Shown one piece after another: positions 52,760 through 62,169 of a stretch of 64,000 nucleotides of DNA. The DNA is from Maribacter caenipelagi (GTDB lineage Bacteria; Bacteroidota; Bacteroidia; Flavobacteriales; Flavobacteriaceae): contig NZ_SNZW01000018.1 in assembly GCF_004364175.1 (NCBI RefSeq), positions 169,912 through 233,911 of the forward strand. Direction: 5' to 3'. The first letter of the stretch is position 1; every line of letters starts with the position of its first letter. A program made the position numbers and the translations under genes. The notes beneath the pieces were generated by a model. That model had not been told where the DNA came from, made no database searches, and was given only the letters and a program-made list of their open reading frames with translations.

Positions 52760-53479
52760 TTATTTAGCTTCGTTCAAAGTCCAGTCGTAAGGATAATAAG
52801 AAACCCTAGCCTTCTCTGGCAATTGCTCTTTTCTATAGGTATTAATGAAATCTACCGTACTTCCTCTTTGTTCAAAATCACCCTTGTACCACTCAAACAA
52901 TTGTGAAATCTGGACTTTATTTTTATTTACTTTAATAAAATTAGGATTGTTCAATGCCAAAACGGTCTGCTTCTGCAATTGACTTTCTAATGTTTTAGGG
53001 CTGTAAGCCGTGTTTATAATTGGTGGACATCCTAAACCTGCGCAAACCAATACAAAATGAAACCTTGCTTCTGTTGGGAATTCTGCTCTTAACAGATTAT
53101 TCTCTATGCCGTTCAAGGTTACAGACTTACCGCCAACATCATGCTTTGTTTTATCAAAAAACCCGGCTACATCTAAAGGAGATTTTAATGGATAATTCTT
53201 AACGATACCATCTATAACAAGTAGATTGTAAGCATTGATCCAAAAAGCCTGATACGTTACAGCATCAGATTTAGAAACCGTTAAACCTTTTGCAGTTGCC
53301 AATACCGCGTTCAAAGTTTCAGGATTACTTTTTATAGCTGCGTACTTTACTTTACCATTAACAACATTCTCCTTAAAAAAACTATCGCTTTTGTTAAAAA
53401 AGGTTACTACATCTTGTGCAGAAACACTGGTAACTATTAAAAAGAAAAACAACGACTGTATAAAAGTTCTATTCATCAT
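52760..53479 (-). CDS. DUF547-domain exported protein
   Basis: A 239-aa protein with signal peptide (ends VSAQ) and a DUF547 domain covering the rest: AFWINAYNLLVIDGIVKNYPL, LNGIENNLLRAEFPTEARFHFVLVCAGLGCPP (quoted here in two parts: LNGIENNLLRAEF and HFVLVCAGLGCPP) and FEWYKGDF. The conserved Cys and His suggest a papain-like or thiol chemistry, but no activity is established. It is divergent from the FAD oxidoreductase gene. Confidence 0.88.
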   Translation of the reverse strand: MMNRTFIQSLFFFLIVTSVSAQDVVTFFNKSDSFFKENVVNGKVKYAAIKSNPETLNAVLATAKGLTVSKSDAVTYQAFWINAYNLLVIDGIVKNYPLKSPLDVAGFFDKTKHDVGGKSVTLNGIENNLLRAEFPTEARFHFVLVCAGLGCPPIINTAYSPKTLESQLQKQTVLALNNPNFIKVNKNKVQISQLFEWYKGDFEQRGSTVDFINTYRKEQLPEKARVSYYPYDWTLNEAK

Positions 53480-53753
53480 ATTTTAATTTTAGCATCGCTT
53501 TTGAGTTTGTTTAAGTCGGTCATATTTTAAAAACCATACAAGCAAAAAAATTATTCTTGTCGATTTTTTTGATAGTTACATCTTATTTAAACCTTTATAA
53601 TCAATACTTTACAAAGACTTTTTTATTTCAATAAAACGCAAACTACGGCAAAAAGTATCACAGAGTTATAACAATTTTATAATCTTTCTAAATTAAAAGT
53701 AGGCTATTAAGTTCTTACCTTTAATACCGACACAACGAGCAACAAAAGCATAT

Positions 53754-55100
53754 ATGGATCATATTGTAATTATTGGTAATGGCATTTCCGGGGTCACTTT
53801 AGCTCGGCATATTCGTAAACTATCAGACAAAAAAATCACCATTATTTCTGCAGAAAGTGACTATTTCTTCTCCCGTACCGCATTAATGTATGTTTACATG
53901 GGTCATATGAAATTTGAACATACCCAACCTTACGAAAACTGGTTTTGGAAGAAAAACAGAATCGACCTCGTAAAAGGGTTTGTAGAAAAAGTAGAAACGG
54001 ATTCTAAAAAACTACTTTTAAAAGACAGCTCTTACATATCATATGATAAACTAATCATTGCAACAGGTTCTAAACCCAACAAGTTTGGCTGGCCAGGACA
54101 AGACTTAAAAGGTGTACAAGGTCTGTATTCAAAACAAGACTTAGAGATGCTTGAAAAAAATGCACCCAACAATAAGGTTTGTAATCGTGCGGTAATTGTT
54201 GGTGGCGGACTCATTGGTATAGAGATGGCAGAAATGTTGCGTTCTCGAGAAATACCGGTTACCTTTTTGGTGCGAGAAAAGAGCTTTTGGAACGGCGTAT
54301 TACCTGCTGGGGAATCTGCTATGATCAACGAACATATTTTAGAACATCATATTGACTTACAATTAGACACCAATCTTGAAAAAATAATTTCTGATGACAA
54401 TGGGCGCGCAAAAGCTGTTGTAACCGATAAAGGCGAAACCATAGAATGTAACGTTGTTGGCTTAACTGCGGGAGTTGCCCCAAATATAGATTTCTTGAAA
54501 GATTCCGGTATTGAATTAGGCAGGGGCATTAAGGTAAACCGTTTTTTAGAGACCAACGTAAAAGACGTATACGCAATAGGCGATTGCGCAGAACAGCACG
54601 AAGGTATTGGCAGCAGAAGACCAATTGAAGCTGTTTGGTACACCGGTAGAATGATGGGCGAAGCACTAGCACAAACCATTTGTGGACAAAAAAGAGAATA
54701 CAACCCCGGCCACTGGTTCAATTCGGCTAAATTTTTAGATGTAGAATATCAAACCTACGGATGGGTCTTTAGCGAGCGTAGCAAAAAAGATAATGAACAC
54801 CATTTTCATTGGCGCCATGCTACTGAAAAGATTTGTATAACTGTAGCATTTGACAAAGACAGCTATCAATTTTTAGGCATCAACACCTTTGGAATTCGAA
54901 TGAGACATGAAATCTTTGACCAATGGTTAACAGAGAACAAAGACATAGACCATGTCATGACCTATTTAAAGGGTGCCAATTTTGATCCGGAGTTCTACAA
55001 ACTTTATGAGGATGAAATTGTCGCTAAATACAATGCTGATTTTAATAAGAACATCAGCCCTAAGAAAAAAAGCTGGAAACGTATTTTCAGTATCGCCTAA
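53754..55100 (+). CDS. NAD(P)/FAD-dependent oxidoreductase (rubredoxin/nitrite-reductase type)
   Basis: A 448-aa two-dinucleotide-domain flavoprotein. FAD site HIVIIGNGISGVTLARHI at the N-terminus, LIIATGSKPN, NAD(P) site VIVGGGLIGIEMAEML near residue 148, and FAD-binding DVYAIGDCAEQ near residue 275. A 100-residue C-terminal extension has no redox Cys pair. It resembles electron-transfer reductases that feed rubredoxin or ferredoxin partners. It lies 29 bases before the polyferredoxin gene, and the two probably form one electron-transfer unit. Confidence 0.9.
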   Translation: MDHIVIIGNGISGVTLARHIRKLSDKKITIISAESDYFFSRTALMYVYMGHMKFEHTQPYENWFWKKNRIDLVKGFVEKVETDSKKLLLKDSSYISYDKLIIATGSKPNKFGWPGQDLKGVQGLYSKQDLEMLEKNAPNNKVCNRAVIVGGGLIGIEMAEMLRSREIPVTFLVREKSFWNGVLPAGESAMINEHILEHHIDLQLDTNLEKIISDDNGRAKAVVTDKGETIECNVVGLTAGVAPNIDFLKDSGIELGRGIKVNRFLETNVKDVYAIGDCAEQHEGIGSRRPIEAVWYTGRMMGEALAQTICGQKREYNPGHWFNSAKFLDVEYQTYGWVFSERSKKDNEHHFHWRHATEKICITVAFDKDSYQFLGINTFGIRMRHEIFDQWLTENKDIDHVMTYLKGANFDPEFYKLYEDEIVAKYNADFNKNISPKKKSWKRIFSIA

Positions 55101-55129
55101 CTCAATAACAAATACAAACAACACCTACT

Positions 55130-56713
55130 ATGGGTAATTTTGACAGAAGTATGTCACTTGCGGGCGAACCGCCTAAAGCATTAAACACAGGCCAAAAATT
55201 GGCAGTATTAGTAGGTATGACCGGTATGGGCATACTTATATTACAATTGTTCAACTTAAAATTAGGCAATAGTGCCTTGTGGTTAACAATTTCTATCGTA
55301 GCTATTTTTACTGGTATTATTTGGTTTTCACAAGCTGCATACGCACACAAGCAAAAAGGCATTAAGAATGACGGCGTATGGTTTAAATCCATATCCAGTA
55401 GAGGTGTATTGGCTTGGATGGCAGGTATTGCCTTAACGGGATTTTATATTGTACTCTATTTTTATCCGCAGTACTTAGGTTTGGTAAAAGATGGCGACAA
55501 TACTGGTTTAATTGCCCTATTCGACCCTTTAAGCAAAGGCTTGAGCGGAAACCCTGCCAGCCAATGGTTCGTTTACGGTACCATGTATACCGTTGCTATT
55601 TTGGCTTTCGGCGCAAAATTCATTTGGAAATACCGCCATAATAAATACGAGCAATTGAGAACGGTCAGTGTTATGTTCTTTCAGACCGCATTTGCTTTTT
55701 TTATTCCAGAAATTATGGCGCGTTTAAATGGGGATTTGCCTTATTACGATTTAAAAAACATGTGGCCTTTAAACTATTACAATTTTGAACGTTACCGTAT
55801 TAATGGCTTTATAGATTCTGGTAGTGTTGGTATGACCATGTTATTTTTTGGTATCATTTCTATCTTTGTAATTTCTCCGTTTTTAACCTACAAATACGGT
55901 AAACGTTGGTATTGCTCTTGGGTATGTGGTTGTGGCGGATTGGCTGAAACTGCCGGTGATTCTTTTCGTCAATTAAGTGACAAGTCTAAATTTGCTTGGA
56001 AAGTGGAACGTTGGGTAGTACATAGTGTAGTAGTATTCGTCACTTTAATGACTACGGCGGTTATTTACTCCTATTTAGGTAATGACACCAGTAAATATTG
56101 GCTTACCAAAACCATGTTTATTTCTGGGGTTGCCGTTATTTTAACCGCAATATTTGCTTGGGTAATGATCTATAAAAGAGAAGAACTGGCAAAAGATGCC
56201 AGATATGGTGCTATTGGATACTTTACTATTATCGCCGTATTAATTGGTATGCACTTTTTTAGTGGTTCTGGAAACATATTTATATTCAAGGCAGAAACGC
56301 TACGTACCACTTACAGCTTTTTAATTGGTAGTATTTTCTCTGGAGTTATAGGAACAGGATTCTATCCCATTTTAGGAAATCGAGTTTGGTGCAGATTTGG
56401 ATGCCCAATGGCAGCTATGCTAGGTTTTCAACAACGTATGTTCTCTAAATTTAGAATTACGACCAATGGTGGGCAATGCATTTCTTGTGGTAACTGTTCT
56501 ACCTACTGCGAAATGGGTATCGATGTTCGTGCTTATGCTCAAAAAGGGGAAAACATTGTACGCTCTAGTTGTGTAGGTTGTGGTATTTGTTCTGCGGTTT
56601 GCCCAAGGGGAGTTTTAAAATTAGAGAACGGACCTGAAAAAGGACGTATTAACTCTAAAGATGTCTTATTAGGTAACGATGTTGACTTAATGGATTTGGT
56701 GAATAGCAAATAG
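55130..56713 (+). CDS. Polytopic membrane polyferredoxin (NapH/NosR-like 4Fe-4S protein)
   Basis: A 527-aa inner-membrane protein with about nine transmembrane helices, two Cys-rich inter-helix motifs (WYCSWVCGCGGLAE near residue 260 and WCRFGCPMAAMLG near residue 422) and a C-terminal 2x[4Fe-4S] ferredoxin domain (CISCGNCSTYC and CVGCGICSAVCPRG). Architecture is like NapH, NosR and CcoG. The first loop reads CxxxCGC where relatives have CxxxCP. Its probable electron donor is the flavoprotein encoded just upstream. The final acceptor is not evident here. Confidence 0.88.
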   Translation: MGNFDRSMSLAGEPPKALNTGQKLAVLVGMTGMGILILQLFNLKLGNSALWLTISIVAIFTGIIWFSQAAYAHKQKGIKNDGVWFKSISSRGVLAWMAGIALTGFYIVLYFYPQYLGLVKDGDNTGLIALFDPLSKGLSGNPASQWFVYGTMYTVAILAFGAKFIWKYRHNKYEQLRTVSVMFFQTAFAFFIPEIMARLNGDLPYYDLKNMWPLNYYNFERYRINGFIDSGSVGMTMLFFGIISIFVISPFLTYKYGKRWYCSWVCGCGGLAETAGDSFRQLSDKSKFAWKVERWVVHSVVVFVTLMTTAVIYSYLGNDTSKYWLTKTMFISGVAVILTAIFAWVMIYKREELAKDARYGAIGYFTIIAVLIGMHFFSGSGNIFIFKAETLRTTYSFLIGSIFSGVIGTGFYPILGNRVWCRFGCPMAAMLGFQQRMFSKFRITTNGGQCISCGNCSTYCEMGIDVRAYAQKGENIVRSSCVGCGICSAVCPRGVLKLENGPEKGRINSKDVLLGNDVDLMDLVNSK

Positions 56714-56792
56714 ATTTCTAATCTAAAATAGTACGACATATTTTAGCATCATAACTATTCTAATTTTATTCACTAGCATTTTATAAAAGGAA

Positions 56793-56838
56793 AAAGATCA
56801 TGAAAGACTCGTTTCTACTAATCTTTCATGATCTTTAC
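56793..56838 (+). terminator. Hairpin between polyferredoxin and rhamnosidase genes
   Basis: A 15-bp perfect inverted repeat (56793-56807 with 56822-56836; AAAGATCATGAAAGA / TCTTTCATGATCTTT) with a 14-base loop. There is only a weak T tract. It is either a terminator for the redox pair or a leader structure of the next gene. Confidence 0.6.
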
Positions 56839-56866
56839 AACCTACTAAAAACAACTTAAAAATTAC

Positions 56867-59272
56867 ATGAACCGCTTTTTATTCTTACTTTTTTTACTAT
56901 CTCTTTCCGCTAAATCACAAACGGAACTTAATTACCCTAAGATTGTTTATGGCAAAGAAAATATCAGTGCCAGTTGGGTAAGTCACCCAGATATAAAAGG
57001 CGGTAAAGACACAGCGGTTTTATTTCGTAATACATTTAATATTGATGATTTAAAGGCAGATTTTATTATCAATATTTCTGCTGACAACCATTACTTTCTA
57101 TATGTAAACGGCCTGTTTATTACTCATGGACCGCAATTGAGCGATATTCAACATTATAAATTTGAAACCTTAAACTTGAAAGATTTCCTGAAGCAGGGAA
57201 AAAATGTAATTGCCGTTAAGGTCATCAATTTTGGAAAAAGAAGGTTTTTGGGTATGCAATCTATTTTCACTAGTGTCATGATAAACGGCGTTACTGAAAA
57301 TGCCAAAATTATTAATACAACAGGATTCAATGATACTTGGGTAAGTACCATTGACGAATCTTACAAAGCGAACGAAGTCATTTGGAGGGGTGATAAGGAA
57401 AAGGCCATCGTTGGAGGATTCTATGCCAACAACCCTACCGATATTGTGGATATGAACCAATACCCTACGCATTGGGAAACCCTAGATTTTGATGACTCTG
57501 AATGGAAAAAAGTAGAGTTTTTTGAGAATGCCAGTAGTATGGGAGGCTCTATTGCCTATTTACTAGAACCTCGTAATTTACCTTTACTTTCTTGGGATGA
57601 AGAAAGAATTGCAAGCATTGTCCGTTCTTCGAAACCTCTTGAAACTGAGTTTCCGGTGTTGGGTACTTTGACACTTGCCCCACACACAAAAGCTACTTTT
57701 CTTTTAGATCAGCAATACGTTACCAACGGATTTCCCGAACTGCAATTCAGCAAAGGAAAATTGGCAACGATCACCATTAAATATGCAGAAAATCTTTTTG
57801 GAGCCAACAATGAAAAAGGGGACCGTAACGAAATAGAGAACAAAAAGCTTTTAGGTTACTACGACGAAATTATTTCTAACGGAGAAGCTTCTCAGAAATT
57901 CATACCGAATTGGATGCGCACCTTCCGTTTCATTGAATTCGAAATTGAGACCAAAGACCAAGAACTTGTTCTAGAAAAATTTATAAACCACCGATCAAGA
58001 ACTACCATACCTTCTATTGCCAAGTTCAAGTCTGACGACGAAATGTACAATGACATTTTCGAAATCTGTAAGCGTACTATTGATATCTGTACACAAGATT
58101 ACTTTTTAAGTGATGCCTATTACGAAACCATGCAGTATGTGGGCGATACAAAAATACAGGGCTTAGTTTGGGAAGCCTTGAGCGGTAATGCCGAACATAC
58201 TAAAAATGCCATTCGCCAGTTTGATCAGTCTAGAGATTCTGAAGGTAATATTTTAGGCGCCTACCCACTTCGTTCTACCTTTATTTACCCCACGTATTCT
58301 TTAGTTTGGGTAGATATGATTGCAGATCGGTACAACACCTCTGGCAATAAAGATTTTATACACGCCTATAAAGATGGCATTATCAATACTTTAGCCGGAT
58401 TCGAAAAAAATATGAACGACCTTAATTTGGTCAACAAAACACCATACCGATATTTTGTAGATTGGTATACCGGTCTAAATAACGGCAGTGGCACAGCTAC
58501 CAAAAACGACGGTCTCAACTCTGCCGTGGTCAGTTTACATTATGTGCATGCCTTACAAAATGCATCACACCTTTTTGATGAAATCGCAGATGAACAAACT
58601 TCTTTAAAATACAAGAATAGAGCGCAAGAAATCATTACATCGGTTTACAAACTTTGCTATGATTCTGATAGAAATCTATTTGCCGAAAGACCGGATAAGA
58701 CCATTTACGATCAGCATACCAATATTATGGCGATATTGACAGATGCTATCCCACAAAATGAGCAAAGGGCGCTTTTAGATAAAATTCTTAACGAAAAAGA
58801 CTTACTACAAGCTACTTACTATTATCGTTTTTATCTTTTTGAAGCGATTAAAAAAGTAGGTGCTCCAGAATTATTCGATGTCGCTCAAAAACCATGGGAA
58901 CAAATGATAAATAACCACATGACCACAACCTTAGAACGTTTTGAAAGTGTTGAAAAACCAACAAGATCAGAAGTACACCCATGGAGTGCATCGCCAGCAT
59001 ATTTTTATTTTAATTACCTGGCAGGCATCCGGTCTGTACAAAATGATTTTGAAGAGGTAGAAATTGCTCCGGTATTCGGCAAACTAAATGAAATAGTAGG
59101 TTTACTTCCTACATCGAAAGGTAATATTGAATTTGAATTAAAGAGAACAAAGAATAAATTATCCGCAGAAATAACCATTCCTACAACCATAAAAGGCAAC
59201 TTAATTTGGCAGGGAACTGCTATTCCGCTTAAAAAAGGAAAAAATACCTACACCATAAAAAGTCGAAAATAA
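56867..59272 (+). CDS. GH78-like alpha-L-rhamnosidase, exported
   Basis: An 801-aa exported glycosidase. After a signal peptide (ends AKSQ) come N-terminal beta-sandwich domains (FLYVNGLFITHGP typical of GH78), an (alpha/alpha)6 catalytic domain from about residue 385 and a C-terminal beta domain (SEVHPWSASPAYFYF just before it). The catalytic segment reads LSDAYYETMQYVGDTKIQG: the Glu and GD of the GH78 motif are kept, while the usual QRDER part differs. It would release terminal rhamnose from plant or algal polymers. No SusCD pair is adjacent. Confidence 0.85.
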   Translation: MNRFLFLLFLLSLSAKSQTELNYPKIVYGKENISASWVSHPDIKGGKDTAVLFRNTFNIDDLKADFIINISADNHYFLYVNGLFITHGPQLSDIQHYKFETLNLKDFLKQGKNVIAVKVINFGKRRFLGMQSIFTSVMINGVTENAKIINTTGFNDTWVSTIDESYKANEVIWRGDKEKAIVGGFYANNPTDIVDMNQYPTHWETLDFDDSEWKKVEFFENASSMGGSIAYLLEPRNLPLLSWDEERIASIVRSSKPLETEFPVLGTLTLAPHTKATFLLDQQYVTNGFPELQFSKGKLATITIKYAENLFGANNEKGDRNEIENKKLLGYYDEIISNGEASQKFIPNWMRTFRFIEFEIETKDQELVLEKFINHRSRTTIPSIAKFKSDDEMYNDIFEICKRTIDICTQDYFLSDAYYETMQYVGDTKIQGLVWEALSGNAEHTKNAIRQFDQSRDSEGNILGAYPLRSTFIYPTYSLVWVDMIADRYNTSGNKDFIHAYKDGIINTLAGFEKNMNDLNLVNKTPYRYFVDWYTGLNNGSGTATKNDGLNSAVVSLHYVHALQNASHLFDEIADEQTSLKYKNRAQEIITSVYKLCYDSDRNLFAERPDKTIYDQHTNIMAILTDAIPQNEQRALLDKILNEKDLLQATYYYRFYLFEAIKKVGAPELFDVAQKPWEQMINNHMTTTLERFESVEKPTRSEVHPWSASPAYFYFNYLAGIRSVQNDFEEVEIAPVFGKLNEIVGLLPTSKGNIEFELKRTKNKLSAEITIPTTIKGNLIWQGTAIPLKKGKNTYTIKSRK

Positions 59273-59326
59273 CGGCTTGATCTTTGGTGTAGTTATGACC
59301 TAGATATTAATCTAATATTTTAAAAA

Positions 59327-59818
59327 ATGAAGCTATTTAAACTCTTTTACCCCGCTATTATTTGTTTAGGCCTGTTAGCTTTTATAAACCCTGAAGACAA
59401 ACGTTATGAACGTAACTATTATGATGATGGCACTTTAAAAAGTGAAGGGTGGGTTCGCTATAGTACCAAAACGGATTACTGGACTTTCTACCACCCAAAC
59501 GGTTATAAGTCTGAACAAGGATATTACGCATATGGCAAAAAAGAGAAATATTGGTTCTTTTTTAGCGAAGACCGTATTAGAATTAAAGAGGGAAAATTCG
59601 TTGAAAACAAAGAAATAGGTTGGTGGTTGTTTTACGACAAAAAAGGACGTGTAAATCACAAATGCCAGTTATCAAAAGGAATCAAAGACGGATATTGTCT
59701 AAAATACAAGGATACAAAATTGATATCTGCAGAGAAATATAGCATGGGTGAAAAAGTTAAGGAATGGACATCTTTTCGTTCTTTTACCCATGAAAACAGT
59801 TTATCAGATTTAAAATAA
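59327..59818 (+). CDS. Exported MORN-repeat protein
   Basis: A 163-aa protein with an N-terminal hydrophobic segment and at least four MORN-type units (YYDDGTLKSEGWVRYSTK, FYHPNGYKSEQGYYAYGKKE, and two more degenerate units). MORN repeats are beta-hairpin binding modules; in bacteria they occur in envelope and antitoxin-like proteins. Its stop codon overlaps the start of the GT2 gene (TAATG), so the two are translationally coupled. Confidence 0.85.
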   Translation: MKLFKLFYPAIICLGLLAFINPEDKRYERNYYDDGTLKSEGWVRYSTKTDYWTFYHPNGYKSEQGYYAYGKKEKYWFFFSEDRIRIKEGKFVENKEIGWWLFYDKKGRVNHKCQLSKGIKDGYCLKYKDTKLISAEKYSMGEKVKEWTSFRSFTHENSLSDLK

Positions 59819-60507
59819 TGACAGATATTAAAGTAATTATACCAGCTTTTAACGAAGCAGATTCCATTGCCCATGTCATCAAAGATCTGCCAAAATCGGT
59901 GTCTGAGGTAATCGTTGTGAACAATAATTCTACCGACGATACCGTAAAAAATGCAGAAGCTGCAGAAGCTACCGTACTTACCGAAACCAAAAAAGGTTAT
60001 GGCTATGCATGCCTTAAAGGTTTAGATTATGTTGCTTCGACATCTAAACAACCCGACATTATCGTATTTATTGATGGAGACTACTCTGATTATCCAGAAG
60101 AGCTAGATAAGGTGGTCGCTCCTATTTTAAAAGATAATATCGATTTTGTAGTAGGTGCCAGAACAAAAAGCTTGCGAGAAGAAGGTTCGATGACGCCGCA
60201 ACAGGTTTTTGGCAACTGGTTGGCGACATTTTTAATGCGATTATTTTTTGGTGCAAAATTTACGGATTTAGGTCCTTTTAGGGCTATTAAATACGAAAAA
60301 CTCAAAGAATTGAACATGGAAGATAAAACTTATGGATGGACGGTTGAAATGCAACTGAAAATTCTTAAGAAAAAAATGACATATACCGAAGTACCAGTAC
60401 GTTACAAACGAAGAATTGGCATCTCAAAAGTGTCAGGAACCGTAAAAGGTAGTATATTTGCTGGCATAAAAATTTTGGGGTGGATCTTCAAATACAGTAT
60501 TAAATAA
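59818..60507 (+). CDS. GT2 glycosyltransferase, polyprenol-phosphate-mannose-synthase-like
   Basis: A 229-aa GT2 enzyme of the DPM1-like size class. Motifs: VIIPAFNEADSIAHVI, VVNNNSTDDTV, the DxD site IVFIDGDYSDYPEE, VVGARTKS and KVSGTVKGS. No transmembrane helices precede the end, so it is peripheral. It probably transfers a sugar to a lipid or simple acceptor. The gene is coupled on both sides (1-base overlap with the MORN gene, 1-base gap to the next GT2 gene). Confidence 0.9.
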   Translation: MTDIKVIIPAFNEADSIAHVIKDLPKSVSEVIVVNNNSTDDTVKNAEAAEATVLTETKKGYGYACLKGLDYVASTSKQPDIIVFIDGDYSDYPEELDKVVAPILKDNIDFVVGARTKSLREEGSMTPQQVFGNWLATFLMRLFFGAKFTDLGPFRAIKYEKLKELNMEDKTYGWTVEMQLKILKKKMTYTEVPVRYKRRIGISKVSGTVKGSIFAGIKILGWIFKYSIK

Positions 60508-60508
60508 T

Positions 60509-61993
60509 ATGGCACTAGCTTTAGCTTATTTTATTATCATAATTTATAGTATCTCATTACTATTGATTTTCTTTTATAGCTTGGCGCAGCTGAACTTGCT
60601 AATCAATTACTTATCGCAAAAAAGAGAGAACACAACAGCACCAAAATTTAATCTGTTAGACCCAAAAGAAATTCCATTCGTAACCATTCAGCTTCCTGTT
60701 TTTAACGAGGAATATGTAATGGATAGGTTATTAGAGAACATCGCAAAAATAGAATACCCTAAAAGTAAATTAGAGATTCAGGTACTAGATGATTCTACAG
60801 ATGACACTGTAATTACTACAGCTGCTAGTGTTGCAAAATTACAAGAGACTGGTTTAGACATTCAACATATTACAAGAACGGATAGATCTGGTTTTAAAGC
60901 AGGTGCTTTAAAAGAAGGACTTAAAATAGCAAAGGGTGAGTTCATCGCAATTTTTGATGCCGATTTTTTACCGGCTTCAGATTGGTTGAAGAAAACCGTT
61001 ATCTATTTTAAAGATGAAGAAATTGGTGTGGTACAGACCCGTTGGGGCCACTTGAACCGCGACTACTCTACCCTAACAAAAATACAGGCATTTGCACTTG
61101 ATGCTCATTTTACCTTAGAGCAAGTTGGGCGTAACAGTAAAGGTCATTTCATCAACTTTAACGGTACCGCTGGTATTTGGAGAAAAGAATGTATTATAGA
61201 CGCCGGTAACTGGGAAGGCGACACCCTTACCGAAGATTTAGATCTTAGCTACCGTGCACAATTAAAAAACTGGAAATTCAAGTATTTAGAAAATGTGGAG
61301 ACTCCCGCTGAACTACCTGTAGTGATAAGTGCAGCTCGTTCACAACAATTTCGTTGGAACAAAGGTGGTGCCGAGAACTTTAGAAAAACAGTTTGGAGCG
61401 TTGTTACCGCTAAGAACATTCCCTTTAAAACAAAGTTTCATGGTGTAATGCACTTACTGAACAGTTCAATGTTCTTATGTGTATTCTTAGTTGCTTTATT
61501 AAGCATACCATCGCTTTATATTAAGAATACTTATGGTCATTTAGACTGGGTATTCTCTCTATTAAGCTTATTTACAGTAAGTACAATTATACTATTTGTT
61601 TGCTATTGGTTCACCTATAAGAGCATACAAGGCAGTGGCTTTAACAACTTTGTAGATTACATACGTATATTCTTTACCTTTTTCTCTGTGGCATTAGGTT
61701 TCTCTTTACACAATACTATTGCCGTACTAGAAGGGCATATGGGTAAACGAAGTGAATTTGTACGTACACCAAAATTCAACATTAGCACCTTAAAGCAAAG
61801 TTGGAAAGGCAATAAGTACCTTGCAAAAAAATTATCACCTAATATGATTTTAGAATTTGCCTTAATGGTCTATTTCATGTTTGGCATGTACAGCGCAATA
61901 CCACTAAATGATTTTGGTTTGTTTCCATTTCATTTTATGTTGTTCTTAGGCTTCGGGTTCGTATTCTTCAAATCATTGACCTCAAGAGCTTAA
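60509..61993 (+). CDS. GT2 processive-type glycosyltransferase (CslA/cellulose-synthase-like)
   Basis: A 494-aa membrane glycosyltransferase: one N-terminal helix, a GT-A domain and four to five C-terminal helices. Motifs: VTIQLPVFNEEYVM, VLDDSTDDT, the DxD in IAIFDADFLPASD, the TED-like LTEDLDLSYRAQL and the QxxRW motif in QQFRWNKGGAENFRK. This is the layout of processive beta-glycan synthases such as glucomannan synthases. With the upstream GT2 and MORN genes it may make or modify a surface polysaccharide. A strong terminator follows. Confidence 0.9.
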   Translation: MALALAYFIIIIYSISLLLIFFYSLAQLNLLINYLSQKRENTTAPKFNLLDPKEIPFVTIQLPVFNEEYVMDRLLENIAKIEYPKSKLEIQVLDDSTDDTVITTAASVAKLQETGLDIQHITRTDRSGFKAGALKEGLKIAKGEFIAIFDADFLPASDWLKKTVIYFKDEEIGVVQTRWGHLNRDYSTLTKIQAFALDAHFTLEQVGRNSKGHFINFNGTAGIWRKECIIDAGNWEGDTLTEDLDLSYRAQLKNWKFKYLENVETPAELPVVISAARSQQFRWNKGGAENFRKTVWSVVTAKNIPFKTKFHGVMHLLNSSMFLCVFLVALLSIPSLYIKNTYGHLDWVFSLLSLFTVSTIILFVCYWFTYKSIQGSGFNNFVDYIRIFFTFFSVALGFSLHNTIAVLEGHMGKRSEFVRTPKFNISTLKQSWKGNKYLAKKLSPNMILEFALMVYFMFGMYSAIPLNDFGLFPFHFMLFLGFGFVFFKSLTSRA

Positions 61994-62012
61994 AACTAAT
62001 TTTAACGATATT

Positions 62013-62048
62013 AAAAAAAGGGATAGCCATTGGCTATCCCTTTTTTTA
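62013..62048 (+). terminator. Terminator of the GT2 operon
   Basis: A 17-bp inverted repeat (62013-62029 with 62031-62047; core GGGATAGCCA / TGGCTATCCC) with A and T runs, 20 bases past the stop. Confidence 0.93.
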
Positions 62049-62169
62049 ATATCTATTCCTCTAATTTGCTTAATTTACATCTATAATAAGGATATGATTA
62101 CTTGTATTCATATTCGCCTGATATAAGATGTATAGTTACTAATAACTATATATGATTGTTACCACCAAT

